From positions 1 to 36,375 of the forward strand of contig CALSCP010000905.1 in assembly GCA_943704425.1 (NCBI GenBank): DNA of 36,375 nt, given 5' to 3'. Positions within the stretch are counted from its first letter, which is position 1; every line of letters starts with the position of its first letter. Below, piece after piece: positions 9,101 through 17,589 of this stretch. The notes below the pieces were generated by a model. It made no database searches and had not been told where the DNA came from. It saw nothing but the letters and a program-made list of their open reading frames with translations. The DNA comes from Ministeria vibrans ATCC 50519. Taxonomy: Eukaryota; Opisthokonta; Filasterea. Both the position numbers and the translations under genes were made by a program.

Positions 9101-10969
9101 GTGAAGGATGCCGTGGCGCAGATGCGTGATCAGATGAACGAGCTGCAGGCACTGCGCAATCGTCGAGACTCGTTGCAGGCACGTTGGGAGACCGAGAAGG
9201 AGGGACTCGAGCGCGAAATTGCCGAACTGCGCAATGCGTTGGTGCGTGCAGAGGCCCAAGCGGCCCACGAGCGTGCCACAGCCGAGGCGGATCGGGAGCG
9301 TGAGCGCGACACCCAGACAGTGCAAGCGGCGGAGGCAGCGCGTCAGGCACGCGACCAACTTGATGAGTTGGAGCAGCAATTGGCGCGCGAGCAGGAGAAG
9401 GCGGCGACGCAGCAGCGTGAGCTCCAGCACCAGCAGGAGCAAACACAGCGACTGCAACAGCTGTGGGATCTCGAACGTGAGAGCATGGCGAACGAGACAG
9501 AAGCGATTCGTGCCATGCTGGCCGAGCAAGAGCCGAGTGCACCGAGTGATGTGGCAGCAGCAGTGCCTGCTGCGACGCACCCGCACGAGTCGCCAGCGGC
9601 CCACAGCGAACTTCGTGCGGCTGTGCGAGCGCAACAGGAACAGATGCAGCGTCTTGAGGACCTTGTGCGTGAAAATGCACAGTTGCGGGAGCGAGGCGAG
9701 GGAAAGGCGGTGGCTGCCGCGACAGCAGAGCAGGTACGTGCTGCCAAGGAAACACTCGAAGAGGCGGAGCGAAAGGCACGCGCACTCGATGGCCAGTTGA
9801 AGGAGGCGTCGGCACAGCGTCGCGAGGATCGGGCGCGTCTGGCACAGATGGAGCGCGAGCAGCACGAGCTCATTGAGCAGCTGACGGAGTTGGAGGATGC
9901 GGATCGTGAGTCGCAGTTGGAACTGCGTGCGATGACGGCCGAGCTTGGAGCGCAACGAGAGGCAAATGATGAGTTGCGCGCACGTGCACACGAGTTGGGG
10001 GCGACCGCCCAGGCGTACGAAGGGGAGTTGCGTGCGTTGGAGGGACGGGTGAGTGAGCTGGAGCAAGAGCGAGGTGCACTGTTGGCGCATGTGCACGAGC
10101 TGGAGGAGGCACTGGAGACGGCGGGACACCAAGAGGACGCGCTACGTGCGGAATTGGAGCAAGAGATGGACGAGAAGGCGCGAGCGCGACGGGCGCAGCA
10201 GCAACTGGGCGACGAGATGGAGCAGACAGCGGTTGCACAGCGTCGTGAGCACGAGCGCATTGGCGAGCTGGAGCGCGAGCGCAAGGCGCTTGTGGCACAC
10301 GTGCGAGACATTGAGGCGGCTGCGGATCGACTGCAGCGCGAGAAGGCGCGACTCGTGACCAAGGTGCAGCAGGCGAAGGAGCAGGCGGAGGCGGCCGAGG
10401 ATGAGCATGCGGCGGAGCAGGCGGCACTGCGACGTCAAGTGCAGCGCATGCAGAACGACGTTGAGGACCAAATGCGCTCGTCGGTGGCCGCGACGCAGGA
10501 CAACGAGCGACTGCGCGATGAGGCCGATCGGCTACGACGCGACCGTGCTGCATTGCAAGAGGAACGCAAGGCACTGCAGCAGCAACACGAGGAGCTTGCG
10601 TCACGCGCCGAAGCGGACATTGGTGCGGCGTCAACCTTGGCGAAGGTGGCACGCGATGGGGAGCGTGAGCGCACGCGCGCACGACAGTTGCAAGCGCGGT
10701 TGGCACGTACCGAGACTTTCCGTCGTTCGCTCGCCTACCAAAAGACCTACTTGGTGATGCTTTTGGGTGGGTTTGAGGCGGGCGAGCAGGCGACGCTTGC
10801 CTATATTGCGCGTCTCGGCCTTGACGAGCAACAGGCGCGTGGGGGCACGCCGGCCAAGCGACGCGAGCGTGCGCGTGGCAGGTTCCTTGCTGCCGCCCGA
10901 GCTGTCGTTGCCACAGTGCGCATGAAGAAATTTGCTGTGAGATGGAGTCGCGTGAGAGCGGATGTTTGA
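3188..10969 (+). CDS. Giant coiled-coil centrosomal scaffold with C-terminal PACT domain (pericentrin/AKAP450-like)
   Basis: A single uninterrupted frame gives 2593 aa from ATG 3188 (A at -3, G at +4); coding may begin about 25 codons earlier through a leader exon. Residues 1-170 are low complexity, with acidic, Ala and Asn/Ser runs. From about 200 to 2490 nearly the whole chain is heptad-patterned Leu/Glu/Arg/Gln coiled coil, interrupted by Pro/Ser/Ala hinges at about nt 8556-8720 and 9525-9600. The last 89 residues (nt 10700-10966) match the PACT domain: TETFRRSLAYQKTYLVMLLG, GF then E-x4-ATLAYIARLG, a basic loop, and a C-terminal R-x-F-x3-AR-x-VV-x3-RMKKF-x-VRW block. In pericentrin and AKAP450 this domain targets the protein to centrosomes and binds calmodulin. 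The role inferred is a centrosome or basal-body scaffold recruiting microtubule-nucleation factors. I cannot assign it to PCNT or AKAP9 specifically; both carry PACT. Confidence 0.92.
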   Translation: MDGSAAASEIGTEEEFAVSAVDSASSLPMYADDPFEDDDDDDGSGADGEPLSRVPSDASASRRLPGLPGVDSQLSAAQLAKLLSPGSGSGPRPNDSLLSDVSESAEYQGGVPPPAAVAAAAASHARRQAAAATAALNNNTDNNGSNSSSSSSSSDRTCNVEALLQRVSTGAPPSQSLVDDLASALRNTVAKNHSYLNDVRKLKKHTEVLKDMELDLASADAELWHRRFSEVIRAHAADSKTMSAEKAQLEQALQVVESKLEEIKAKRTSSLYRQERDKRLELEAHVEVLETHVEVIKNNELDLANAEMEELQKHYGAIHQDQKTRIDFLSEENASQANQLAQLRDELEQSRAASKADIGAVKEELEQSRAASKADIGAVKEELEQALDDVRRLQMELDDADDVVAQHKRRVSELEIQVAQRDDVLNRSERGDAAAAQTRVDELAAELADRDETILELQGTVLSLRTDEEESRALIRDLEETNQSLRDKEKLARRTSDQFEAARDERDAMLANESLYKARIDELEEELKKAQEALEEAREQLDEQTKQGEAITAVRGVLDESIEKLQERVEVMRRERDEAREQLDDAEEERVQLERALQASSEYAEQMQTDLTRASEERDELQEELQHIRESHGDVAERLDDAEDDTGDAHERIESLTLERETLQQEHASLQARYGTLALELIEAKRAATEEAEDATVMAQEVDDMKQQSDGLRARVAQLETELETLATTRDLTATQLEQRLADQAHELAEQADVAQQLRAEKARADSACSDCYKQLAEAKQQLTAAVERSDVIETELAEVRLAHSQQTLDVGTMREKLADLDASHKTVERQLTSTSMENFDRVEQLVADKAELVKRCADLEEEVDRLSQSVADAIREHERATDDIDTLRSQLDAERNSVQQLTAEAEREQQTREQLEANVASLTHALKVAEDQVQGLVADREAVDTEMERLRERLRNEDGAHSAAAKERLAELDQAKTRADATKLELDGLDEQVEAHQQRIAELEKQLATAEEQRGETQQELVRSKEDLVDLSRKLEAERERATHMSQRVARAAQESVMARDTADGALAGVRDDLATVRISLKESEGARVQLFTQFEETQSDAEREREEQRLKELQEAELVMVDALAHARDQVSAAQEAEETMRKQLADAEMRADVAGAERDRFQLALNTVHDKHAAALEEAQRVADKALADKDRDADRVRGEAAVALDELKRQLEDELARVNDSLEAAREKLRVSEAEQDELREKLAGVARGEAVAVASIEASKLEQDLASQEAERLLGEIKALREALEGARRDLAQREAELRRANEDIAAMDETLQREVGAHAKATRNGADADRRIEDLQVALEAERAQHAIAESEAVAEREQVRRVKAQLERLRAERDSSLSQSQREVEADKDRVTDLEEALDIKEKQYARLSRDLASAQDQVTQLDEQLQQEREARKRIRAEAASLRTNSAADAGRVQELEMMLEEREEMLEQVRKRWRAEIEARDRELGERDMDADHLRQSVADVHEARGGEFDRVKERIAALEEEAIAAEEEHALAIEGVEEQRNDALNDLAMAMEECKRLQTALDEQGRDAEQTQLDLERQLTDVKSALAHAEAERERLQERVNTLDQLLRAAESERLGQEALAVSTLRQALADAQRELAEAQEEWSCERESFEERLAELAERLAEGERELAAAHDDHEATKAAQARMAAVHAERIATVEMGAQHALEQREESLRRAMEEARDAHDGQQAAEQRLERAMAEAGAQAERTSERVYELSEELTSVRTLTEHLRAERDALREATLDMSSMSSPGRPTSERLLRAIGESERLDAALVAVSSAAAAAAAATAPGEELGAFGDGKRWRDRLRDLEEELNRARSTIAAQQRALTEVGQVQEEVIREQRRLYGEADTADLPDAVQLLLAQVEDEADASAFDDDAEALNAAAARMRDLEETCTATHELAKNVQTQQQTLARVARQGDTDAMGQVKDAVAQMRDQMNELQALRNRRDSLQARWETEKEGLEREIAELRNALVRAEAQAAHERATAEADRERERDTQTVQAAEAARQARDQLDELEQQLAREQEKAATQQRELQHQQEQTQRLQQLWDLERESMANETEAIRAMLAEQEPSAPSDVAAAVPAATHPHESPAAHSELRAAVRAQQEQMQRLEDLVRENAQLRERGEGKAVAAATAEQVRAAKETLEEAERKARALDGQLKEASAQRREDRARLAQMEREQHELIEQLTELEDADRESQLELRAMTAELGAQREANDELRARAHELGATAQAYEGELRALEGRVSELEQERGALLAHVHELEEALETAGHQEDALRAELEQEMDEKARARRAQQQLGDEMEQTAVAQRREHERIGELERERKALVAHVRDIEAAADRLQREKARLVTKVQQAKEQAEAAEDEHAAEQAALRRQVQRMQNDVEDQMRSSVAATQDNERLRDEADRLRRDRAALQEERKALQQQHEELASRAEADIGAASTLAKVARDGERERTRARQLQARLARTETFRRSLAYQKTYLVMLLGGFEAGEQATLAYIARLGLDEQQARGGTPAKRRERARGRFLAAARAVVATVRMKKFAVRWSRVRADV
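3600..3650 (+). repeat. AAC/AGC trinucleotide run encoding poly-Asn/Ser
   Basis: AAC codons followed by consecutive AGC codons in the PACT gene encode an Asn-rich then Ser-rich tract. It is an in-frame trinucleotide repeat and is likely length-variable. Confidence 0.8.
4226..4333 (+). repeat. Perfect 54-bp tandem duplication inside the PACT gene
   Basis: Two identical 54-nt units (4226-4279 and 4280-4333) encode 18 residues twice (LEQSRAASKADIGAVKEE). Identity at synonymous sites shows the duplication is recent or homogenised. Eighteen residues (7+11) fit a heptad plus hendecad step, so the coiled-coil stripe can continue. Confidence 0.97.
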
Positions 10970-11249
10970 TGAGTGAAGTGGCTTTTAGTATCATTTTTTT
11001 TTAAAAAAGTTGTACATGATGATATATGCATTGTGCGATGATGTAGAGTGGTAGTTACTAGCGTCTAGCAAGGATCCAGGATTCTTGTAAGAATCGTTTA
11101 AGTTGTTGATTGGCGCTTTCGTCAAAAGTAAAAATTATTATTATTTTTATATACATACAGTTTTGTATATAGTTTTGTTTTGACATTGAGTACAGCTCTC
11201 GATTTTGTATTTATTTTATTTATTTTATTTACAATGAAATTTTACAATA
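10970..11249. other. Intergenic: 3' UTR of PACT gene and promoter of next gene
   Basis: This is AT-rich with T-runs and repeated TATTT motifs; no gene is seen. An 11-codon upstream reading frame (ATG 11234 to TAA 11266) overlaps the start of the following gene in another frame and could lower its translation if it lies in the transcript leader. Confidence 0.5.
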
Positions 11250-12579
11250 ATGAATACGAGGAGTAATTATTATATTATTTTGATGGTTGCTGTGCTTCTG
11301 TCCCTGCTGATTGGTCTTGCCAGCGCCCAGCACAATTGGCAGCACGACTGGACCACGGCAGCTGGCGGGCAGTTTATTGATTTGCGGGCTCCTAACGGGT
11401 ACACAGACCAGCAAATCGACTTCCTGGCGACGCACTATGCGGTTGTGTCGCTGGAGAAGTGCACGGGCGCCTCTGCGGGGCTCACGACCGAAGCAGCCAA
11501 CTGGGGCATTGCGCGTCGCCTGAAGAACACCAATCCCAAGTTGAAGGTGATCTTTTACTGGGGCGTGCGTCAGCAAGGTCTGAGAGTGAGTGGGAGAGAG
11601 GAAGGTTTGGCTTGTGTGTTTACTTCTGGGCACGCTAACAGGACTGCACTGCTACGCTGCGCACGACGAGTACGCAAACCACCCCGAGTGGCATCTGCTC
11701 GATGACAATGGCAATCCTGTGGTGGAAAACGACGTGAACATCATCGATCCGACGGTTGAGGCGGCGCGGCAGTGGTGGGTCTCGGTGCCGCTGAATGGAA
11801 CCCACGGGGATCTGCCGCTGGCCGACTTGATTGACGGCACGCTTGCCGACGGATTCAGCGACAACTGTCCGGCGAACATATCGAGCGCGCGCTGTGAGCG
11901 CCTTGTCGCCGCCTGGCACGACATGGTGCAGGAGCTGCAGACGCTGTTTGCGCATCAGAACAGTGGTGTTGTTGTGGGCAATGGCATCAACATGTACCCA
12001 CAGTCGCACGACCACAACTTGCCGACGCTGTCCTTTATGCATGGTGTGATGGTCGAGCACTTTGCCGTCTTTGAGTGTGTGCTACCCAGCGGACTGCTCA
12101 ACGTGACGCGCGTCAACGAACTCATTCACATCATTCAAAACGTCGTCGCATCGCGTCCCACCAACATCTCTGTGGTTGTATCGACCTGGCCGGGGCCCAT
12201 GGTGCAGCCTATTAGCTCGTTGGGGCCTTCGTGGCCCGCGTCCTTTGGCACGTCGCCTCCGACGCACGCCGCCCGTCGCCAAGCTCTCGTTGAGCTTTTT
12301 CCCAATGCCCTTGCGTCGTATCTCATCCTGGCCGAGCGAAATGTCTTTATGGCGTACGAGTACTGGTACACGGACACGAGTGGGGCGCTTCCGTGCCCCG
12401 ACACGCCCGACTCGTGCTCGGGCCCTTGGCCCTGGTACCCCGAGCTCACCCGACCGCTCGGCGAGCCTTTGGGTCCTGCGCGCCAAGTTAACGGCACTTT
12501 GTGGACGCGTCATTTTGAACATGCGACTGCCACTCTGAATCTTCTTGATCAGCGGCAGAGTCGTGTGGATTTCTTTTGA
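11250..12579 (+). CDS. Secreted putative glycoside hydrolase (TIM-barrel type), 2 exons, 421 aa
   Basis: Exons are 11250-11577 and 11642-12579, joined by a 64-nt intron (phase 1; the donor is a non-standard GTCTGA). Splicing gives G-V-R-Q-Q-G-L-H-C-Y-A-A-H-D and 422 codons including TGA. The N-terminus is a clear signal peptide: a hydrophobic core (IILMVAVLLSLLIGLA) and cleavage expected after A-S-A. The mature protein opens with FIDLRAPNGYTDQQIDFLAT and then HYAVVSLEKCTG, followed by KLKVIFYWGVRQQG (strand-like), an Asp/Asn-rich loop, and a D-G-T-L-A-D-G-F-S-D-N motif typical of the DGxxxDN strand end of uncharacterised glycosidase-like barrels. Several N-x-S/T sites fit secretion. It resembles the hypothetical glycosyl hydrolase GHL15-type families, but the exact family, catalytic pair and substrate cannot be fixed from sequence reading alone. 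AATAAA follows at 12625. Confidence 0.8.
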
Positions 12580-12624
12580 GTTATATTACGCCTGTCATTC
12601 CGATTATTACTTATCCGAAAAACG

Positions 12625-12630
12625 AATAAA
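12625..12630 (+). promoter_or_regulatory. Poly(A) signal of the glycosidase-like gene
   Basis: AATAAA lies 46 nt after the stop codon and only 24 nt before the next start codon, so the two same-strand genes are almost abutting. Confidence 0.6.
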
Positions 12631-12653
12631 ATAACATTAATTTTTTCCTTACG

Positions 12654-14011
12654 ATGTCAAGAGCATGTGCATGGGGCGCGTGCACGGCGCAATTCGAGAC
12701 GGCAGAGGAGCTGAAGGAGCATGTGCTGCAGCACATCCCGGGCAAGAAGCACCCCGACTACAAGCAGTACCAGTGGCAGTGCCGCTGGGGCACCTGCTCG
12801 TACGTCGGCAAGTACAAGGACAACCTCAACTCGCACGTGGCCCTGCACGCCCCCACGATGCGCCATGTGTGCACTGTGTGTCGTTCGCGCTTCGAGCGCA
12901 AACCCGACCTGGGCAAACACTGTCGCTCTGTGGGCCACTGGACCCGCGTCCAGGTCGCCGAGTGGACCGTGAGGAACATTAAGCCGGTACGCTGACGATT
13001 CGAATCGTCGAGAGAGGACAAGCATGCTTTAGTTGGGCACACTGCGGTGTTTTTTTTTTTTTTAAGGGGGGGGGGGGGTTTTTTGGGTTTCTTGGCGGAA
13101 TTCTGTGTGTTGGAAAACTCACTGCGGACCGCGCTTGTACCGCATTTCCTTGTGCCCTGCTGGGAATGTACATGTACTTGCTTGCTCATTGTGCTCTTGT
13201 TTTGCAGAATTTGCGAGGGGAACCGTTTCGACTGGACGACGACTCAGCAGAGGCGCTGATCAACCACAATGTGACTGGTCTTGTCTTACTGGCGCTCACA
13301 CGACGCAACCTTCAAGAGTTTGGTGTTTCCCCCGACACAAGCACGGCGCTGTTGGCGACCATTGACAGATTGCCGGCAGGCGATGGCACCGAAGCGCCAC
13401 CGGCAAAGCGACGACAAAAGTACACGCCACCCTTGTCGGCCTTCACCACACCAGACCCAGCGCCCGTCGAGCTCACACTCGACCCTGAGTTGGACATGAT
13501 GATACGCTCAGTCCTTGGCTTTGACGATGTGCGGATTCCAGAAGTGATGGACGCGCAAGTGGTGCCGGAGAACGGCGAGCAACCGCACGAACCACAATCA
13601 GCGCAACGAACGCAAAACAAACGCAAATACGACGAGTTCTTCAGCGCACTCCACAACGACAATATCGACGATGTAGACCTGATGGAGTATGGCTTTGACA
13701 GCGCCGACCTGTCCGACTTCACGGCGATCGTCGTGCCCAACGCCCTGGCCGTACCCATTGACATGGATCTGATCGACGAATTGATGGCCGACGAACCACC
13801 GTCAGGGGACAACGGGCAGCAGGAATCGTGGGCGCAGAGGCAAAGGATCAATGTAGATATCGTCACTCGCGGCGAGGCGCTCATGGACGACTACAACGAT
13901 CTGCTCGACCTTTCTGGCCCCATGGCATCAACTTCACAGAGCTATGGGAACCGCGAGGACCGAGGCAGCAACCTCATCCCTTCCACGACTAACTCTAGCA
14001 GCGCCACCACC

Positions 14012-14046
<35 letters not shown>

Positions 14047-15055
14047 ACCTGCTGCTGCAGCGCCGACAGGGGTCTACTATGCGTCGCGCGATGTCAGCGC
14101 CTCTCCTTCCCCCATCAGCCCATATCCGTCCGTTTCTGGGATCCCGCAGAGTGGAGGTAGAGGTTCACAACGACATCGCCGCGTTGTTGGACAGCCCGCG
14201 TCCGATGCTTCTGCGATGAGTAGAGTTGGTGGAGGGGGGCTCACCGCGGCGAGGCCCGCTTCCATGTCGAAGAAGAAGAGTATAGTGGTTCCCAAAGGTG
14301 TGCCTCCCCAGTCTGCACCTCCGCCAGCTCCTCAGCAGCAGCAGCAGTTCGTGGCAGCGGCCCCCGAAGCTCCGAAGAGGCGCACTCTTTTGCAGATGAA
14401 TGCACCTCTTACCAAACAGGCAAAGCAAACCAACACAGCAGCACCGGCGGCGGCCCCACAGACGGCCCCACAGGTGTCACCACAGACGGCCCCACAGGTG
14501 TCACCACAGATGGCGCCGCAGACGGCCCCACAGATGGCACCGCAGATGGCACCGCAGATGGCACCACAGGTGTCGCCGCAAATGGCTCCACAGTCGGCTT
14601 CGCTAAGAAAGTCGGACAAGAAAGTGTCGTCTCGAATGGCAGGAGCCGAGCGGCAGAAGCGAGAGCGAAATGCAAGCACGGAGTGGGTAATGGTGGAGTC
14701 CGAGAGCGACGACTGGGACAAGGTGCAAGAAAAAAGCAGCAGCACCGACAGCGACGACGACGACAGCGATGATGAAGAAGATGAGACCAAGGTTGTTGCT
14801 GCTACTGATGACGATGATGATGATGATGACGGGTATGGCGATGGAAGTGCGGACACGGAGGAGTTTGAAGTTGCACCTGAACTGAGTGAGAGAGCCTATC
14901 AGCCAGCAGTGCCTGTGTCGACGGCCATGGCGATGATTAACCGCAAGCGCCGTGTCACTGCGGCTCTTGTGCGCACTGTGCGCCAGGGGAGCAAGAGCAA
15001 TACGATCGACATGGACGCGATTGTCTCACGCACGGAACAAGTCGCTCTCCAGTAG
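12654..15055 (+). CDS. C2H2 zinc-finger / SAM-domain protein with acidic tail, 2 exons, 726 aa
   Basis: Exons are 12654-12986 and 13208-15055 (phase 0, intron 221 nt, acceptor TTTTGCAG). The N-terminal 90 residues hold three C2H2 fingers: C-x4-C-x12-H-x3-H, C-x4-C-x12-H-x3-H and C-x2-C-x12-H-x5-H. A SAM domain then spans the splice junction (about residues 96-165), beginning WTRVQVAEW and continuing through LINHNVTGLVLLALTRRNLQ, E-F-G-V and ALLATIDRL. Its continuity across the junction supports the intron. The rest is disordered: poly-Thr, poly-Gln, Pro-Gln-x-x repeats, acidic runs, and a basic C-terminal segment (INRKRRVTAALVRTVRQG). A nuclear DNA- or chromatin-binding regulator that oligomerises through SAM is the natural inference. 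No specific orthologue is recognised. The 3' end faces DPM1. Confidence 0.82.
13050..13086 (+). repeat. T-run / G-run homopolymer tract in an intron
   Basis: A T run, a short AA spacer, a run of about 13 G and another T run lie within the intron of the zinc-finger/SAM gene. The G-run is unusual in this otherwise AT-rich intron class and prone to sequencing length error. Confidence 0.8.
13999..14045 (+). repeat. ACC/ACT trinucleotide run encoding poly-Thr
   Basis: Consecutive ACC then ACT codons in the zinc-finger/SAM gene encode 14 threonines in a row, flanked by Ser- and Ala-rich sequence. Confidence 0.85.
14457..14592 (+). repeat. 12-bp coding minisatellite (Pro-Gln-x-x repeats)
   Basis: About eleven 12-nt units encode the tetrapeptide PQ(M/T/V)(A/S) repeatedly. 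The third-residue variants (ATG, ACG, GTG) alternate, as expected for unit slippage followed by point change. It lies in a disordered linker, so length variation is probably tolerated. Confidence 0.9.
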
Positions 15056-15112
15056 AATGAGAGAATAAGAGAGAGAAGTAAAAAGGAAAAAGAAAAATTA
15101 ATTAAACAAAAC

Positions 15113-15118
15113 AATAAA
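15113..15118 (+). promoter_or_regulatory. Poly(A) signal of the zinc-finger/SAM gene
   Basis: AATAAA ends two bases before the DPM1 stop codon on the other strand, so the two convergent transcripts should overlap at their 3' ends. Confidence 0.55.
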
Positions 15119-15119
15119 A

Positions 15120-16542
<1,423 letters not shown>

Positions 16543-16767
16543 GGTGGGAGGCAGCGCAGTGGGACGACAACGGCGGCTGGGCGGAGGGGGCGTGGACGGG
16601 AAGGCAACGGCAACGAGAAGGGAAAGACAAAAGTGTGTTTGTGAGTGTGTGTGAGAGTTGAGTGATTGACTCCAAGTCGGAAAAGAAAGATGTGTCATCA
16701 TCACCTGTAAAACTTGAAAGATGAACTTTGTCATTTATTTGTATCTTGAACTGCCTCGATCCTCGCC
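16543..16767. promoter_or_regulatory. 225-bp bidirectional promoter between DPM1 and SOS
   Basis: The two start codons face away from each other with 225 bp between them, so both promoters must be in or overlap this stretch unless leaders are spliced. The DPM1 side is G/C rich (GGCGG and GGGCG-like motifs); the SOS side is AT-rich. No TATA box is clear for either gene. Confidence 0.5.
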
Positions 16768-17558
16768 ATGGCGTACTCGTTTGCGTTCAACCGCAAACAC
16801 TGGGAGCGGGTATGGCGTTGGGGCGCAAGGGGAAACCCTCTGCGCAATCCTCTCCTGTCTTTGCTGTTGCGCCTTCTCTCCTCTCTCCGATTGTTGTCTC
16901 TCTTGCCGTTCTTCTTCCCGTCATCCCACCCTTCTTCTCTTGCCCTTCCGTCTTTTTTTCTTCGTTTTTTTTCGTTTTTTTTGTTTTGCATTCGGTTTGT
17001 ATTTAACAAAAAACCCCCTTTTGTCGTTGCAGGAGTTTGCGATCGCCATCCGCGACACATCGCGCCGCGTACAGCCGAAACTTGAGCCTGAAGAGGAGGT
17101 ATGGGCGTCTAATTGGCTTGACGATGTGCATTTGAGCTGTTCTTCTCGTTTTATTCGATCGTCCTTTGGAAAACTTTTTGTCCCCTGTCAAAACCACTTT
17201 TGCTCTCTTCACGCGACACACACTCACACTCCGGCCGTCGCTTGTTCCCCTAGATGATCATCTACATGGACTCGCTCGTCTACCAACTTCTGTCAAACGT
17301 ACTGGCGTCCCCTTTGCCTCTGAAGGTCCGTTGAACATAAGTGTGTTCCCCTTTTTGCCCCTCTTGTCCTCTCGAGCGAATCCTCGCTCCTCTCACCTTC
17401 TCTGCAAGCATCCCTTGGATCACTTGGTGGCCAATGATGGAGTGCGCGCAAGAGAGTTGTACATCGAGTGCCTTTGAATGTCTTTTTTGTGTGTTTTGTT
17501 GAAGATGCGTCGTTTGAAACGCAACATTGTGTATTCTTCGGAAACTCAACATTCATTG

Positions 17559-17589
<31 letters not shown>

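Noticed and set aside
7848-9845. 665-codon open frame on the minus strand inside the PACT gene (also others at 5657-6829 and 8777-10132)
   Set aside because: These are shadows of the GC-rich coiled-coil codons. Their Pro/Arg/His/Ala or Leu/Arg-heavy composition has no protein-like pattern, and the plus-strand protein ends in a recognisable PACT domain.
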